Assembly: GCA_025353525.1 (NCBI GenBank) | Contig: JANXOO010000463.1 | Location: 1-7,007 of the forward strand | DNA from: Schlesneria sp. | GTDB lineage: Bacteria; Planctomycetota; Planctomycetia; Planctomycetales; Planctomycetaceae | Length of the DNA stretch: 7,007 bases | Direction of reading: 5' to 3' | Shown: one piece after another, positions 5,605 to 7,007 of the stretch | Numbering within the stretch: the first letter of the stretch is position 1 | Layout: each line of letters opens with the position of its first letter | Translations under genes and position numbers: made by a program | Notes under the pieces: generated by a model | Database searches by the model: none | Told to the model about the DNA's origin: nothing | The model's input: the letters and a program-made list of their open reading frames with translations, nothing else

Positions 5605-6755
5605 TGATTCAATATCGGCGTTATTGTCGCATCAGCGGTCGTTCGTTCCGCCTGATGTACCATGCCCGCCATTTCCCATGCCGAAACATAGTGGTAACGG
5701 AAATTCGGCTGTTGCTTGTGGAGTTCGGCCAGATCGCGATGGAACCGCTGCATTTTTGGTCCTAAAAGCATGTCGATGTTACCTGCTTTGCATCCGTGCG
5801 TGTGCAGTTTGACAAACCGCAAATCCGGACGCCCTTTCACGGTGACACCGGCTTGTCGCCACAGCATCATTCGCTGGACGGAAGGCGGATGATTGGCGAG
5901 CAGATCACCGTTTTCGATCCGCGGAATCAGTCCGAACTTTTTGCGAGACCAGTCGAAGGTCAACGGCCCCTGAATCATCAGCAAGCTGTTTTGCGGAGCG
6001 GGCCGTCCGACTTCGGCTCGAATTCCCCGATCATGCGATTTTCGCTGACCGGGTTTGTCTTGAGCATAATAGATGCTGTTGATCGTTGTCGTTTGTGTGT
6101 CACTGGGAGCCGATGGCATGGTGAAATCGGCATAGCAACCGGTCTTCAGCAGGATTGGAATCTCGTGATCAACGCCGCACCACTGACCGTCGCGGCGCGA
6201 ATTGCAAAGCGACCAGTTCCCGTGGATGAACCCGTACACGATTTCGTTCGTCACCGGATCCTTTCGCAGAACGCCGTGACGGTGGAACAGGGTCTGCCGA
6301 AACGAGTCAAGTTTTTCTTCGAGTCCATGCGGAGTATCGTCGTGGTGGTGCAGGTGAATGTCGACTTCTCCGAAACCTTTTTCACACAGTTTAGCGAGGA
6401 CATCGAGATATTCAGGCCGGTATTGATCCTGTGGATAAAAGAACGTATGTCGGGGGGGGCGACCGTCGACATCACGAAACTCTTCAAACAGTCGAGGGTA
6501 TTGGTCTTGCCACTGCCGGACCCGTTCGAGAGCCGTTTCGACAGTCGGGTTCCCCCATTCGGGTTCGTAGTGATCGCAGACGGCGATAAAGACATCGACC
6601 GGTGCATCCTGCTGTTGCTCGCGTTGCAATGGCTCGTCAGGAAAAAGGTAAGCGGGAACCCACCGATCCAGACCGCGTTCGCGCAGCCGGATCCACAGAA
6701 ACGCGAGCGATCCGACAATGGACAAGAGGAGGACTGGAAGTACGATCCAGAACAC
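5601..6755 (-). CDS. Membrane-anchored polysaccharide-deacetylase-like protein
   Basis: A 384-residue protein with one N-terminal hydrophobic segment (3-22) followed by a basic stretch (RLRERGLDR). The soluble part carries VCDHYEP (59-65), [10 protein letters not shown] (103-112), [11 protein letters not shown] (130-140) and [10 protein letters not shown] (175-184), with further His at H318 and H320 in KLHTHG. These Asp- and His-rich blocks resemble the NodB-type deacetylase barrel, where one Asp and two His bind metal. It is a divergent member usually annotated as hypothetical or deacetylase-like, so the reaction is a family-level guess (deacylation of a glycan or glycolipid). The GTG start is decided by AAAGGA five bases ahead. 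It is first in the minus-strand series, and its TGA overlaps the next gene's ATG. The positive charges after the helix could place the domain on the cytoplasmic side. A run of eight C in the coding strand lies at codons for residues 99-102. Confidence 0.78.
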   Translation of the reverse strand: MFWIVLPVLLLSIVGSLAFLWIRLRERGLDRWVPAYLFPDEPLQREQQQDAPVDVFIAVCDHYEPEWGNPTVETALERVRQWQDQYPRLFEEFRDVDGRPPRHTFFYPQDQYRPEYLDVLAKLCEKGFGEVDIHLHHHDDTPHGLEEKLDSFRQTLFHRHGVLRKDPVTNEIVYGFIHGNWSLCNSRRDGQWCGVDHEIPILLKTGCYADFTMPSAPSDTQTTTINSIYYAQDKPGQRKSHDRGIRAEVGRPAPQNSLLMIQGPLTFDWSRKKFGLIPRIENGDLLANHPPSVQRMMLWRQAGVTVKGRPDLRFVKLHTHGCKAGNIDMLLGPKMQRFHRDLAELHKQQPNFRYHYVSAWEMAGMVHQAERTTADATITPILNQ

Positions 6756-6760
6756 AGTAT

Positions 6761-6766
6761 TCCTTT
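6761..6766 (-). promoter_or_regulatory. Ribosome binding site deciding a GTG start
   Basis: AAAGGA on the minus strand lies five bases before GTG 6755. This is a strong, well-spaced site that supports the non-ATG start of the deacetylase-like gene. Confidence 0.7.
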
Positions 6767-6948
6767 ACTGCGATATCAAGGAGACGGAATCAAATACGTG
6801 GCAACGAATAATTGCCGACCCGCTGGTACGGGCGGCTGAATTGGCCCAGCATAGCACCGAACCGCAAAATCGGACGAGAGCAGAAATCTGGAAACAGTGC
6901 GGCAGTATTTCGAAAACAGGCCGATCGAGTCTGGTTTGAAAACGTCAC
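6767..6948. other. Divergent intergenic region
   Basis: This spacer separates the minus-strand operon from a plus-strand gene starting at 6960, so it should hold promoters for both. I see no clear sigma-70-type boxes, operator palindrome or RNA structure in it. Short frames across it on both strands look non-coding. Confidence 0.5.
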
Positions 6949-6953
6949 GAGGA
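6949..6953 (+). promoter_or_regulatory. Ribosome binding site for the gene entering at the right edge
   Basis: GAGGA lies six bases before ATG 6960, a good site that supports the start of a gene cut off by the window end. Confidence 0.6.
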
Positions 6954-6959
6954 AACAAA

Positions 6960-7007
6960 ATGGCCCCAACAACGAACAACCTTCCCGCGGGCATCTCGAT
7001 CGAAGAC
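6960..7007 (+). CDS. N-terminus of an unidentified protein (partial, 16 codons)
   Basis: An ATG preceded by GAGGA opens a frame reading MAPTTNNLPAGISIED to the window end. There is no signal peptide or motif in what is visible, and the family cannot be named. It is transcribed divergently from the deacetylase-like gene. The call rests on the start site and ribosome binding site. Confidence 0.6.
   Translation, partial: MAPTTNNLPAGISIED

Noticed and set aside
5796..6839. Long plus-strand open frame (347 codons) opposite the deacetylase-like gene
   Set aside because: It is antisense to a gene with recognisable motifs and a strong ribosome binding site. Its own translation has no domain character, and its start lacks a ribosome binding site. 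It is a codon-bias shadow.

Overview
The window looks like chromosomal DNA from a planctomycete. The evidence is indirect. There is a Tat-exported Gfo/Idh/MocA oxidoreductase of the kind that phylum carries in many copies, with an RRSFLK signal and a C-terminal RKGWEV tail. A lipid A gene (lpxB) sits beside a membrane-anchored deacetylase-like protein. Spacers are long and hold short inverted repeats, and codon use is moderately GC-rich. No marker gene is present, so the assignment is inference.

Layout: (1) 1-342 holds the last 19 codons of a plus-strand gene. It is followed in the same frame by a 30-bp tandem repeat and a short open stretch with a helical C-terminal segment, possibly one interrupted gene. 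(2) 343-909 has no convincing gene. It holds a REP-like hairpin (362-402) and a 25-bp inverted-repeat pair (458-482 and 679-703). (3) 910-2250 (+) encodes the Tat-exported Gfo/Idh/MocA oxidoreductase. (4) Converging on it from the right is a minus-strand series of five genes. In transcription order these are a membrane-anchored polysaccharide-deacetylase-like protein (6755-5601), a membrane-linked endonuclease/exonuclease/phosphatase-family protein (5604-4435, ATGA overlap), lpxB (4334-3165), a small toxin-like protein (3010-2771) and an XRE/HigA-like antitoxin (2756-2322). (5) A divergent spacer leads to the first 16 codons of a plus-strand gene at 6960.

The first three minus-strand genes plausibly form an envelope or outer-membrane glycolipid operon. 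LpxB makes the lipid A disaccharide. The other two are membrane-tethered enzymes of unassigned substrate, and the first two are translationally coupled. The toxin-antitoxin pair just downstream looks like an accessory insertion. Between lpxB and the toxin there is a near-identical 46-bp copy of the antitoxin's N-terminal coding region. This is a scar of duplication or recombination and the most informative oddity in the window. No CRISPR array, tRNA, rRNA or transposase gene was seen.
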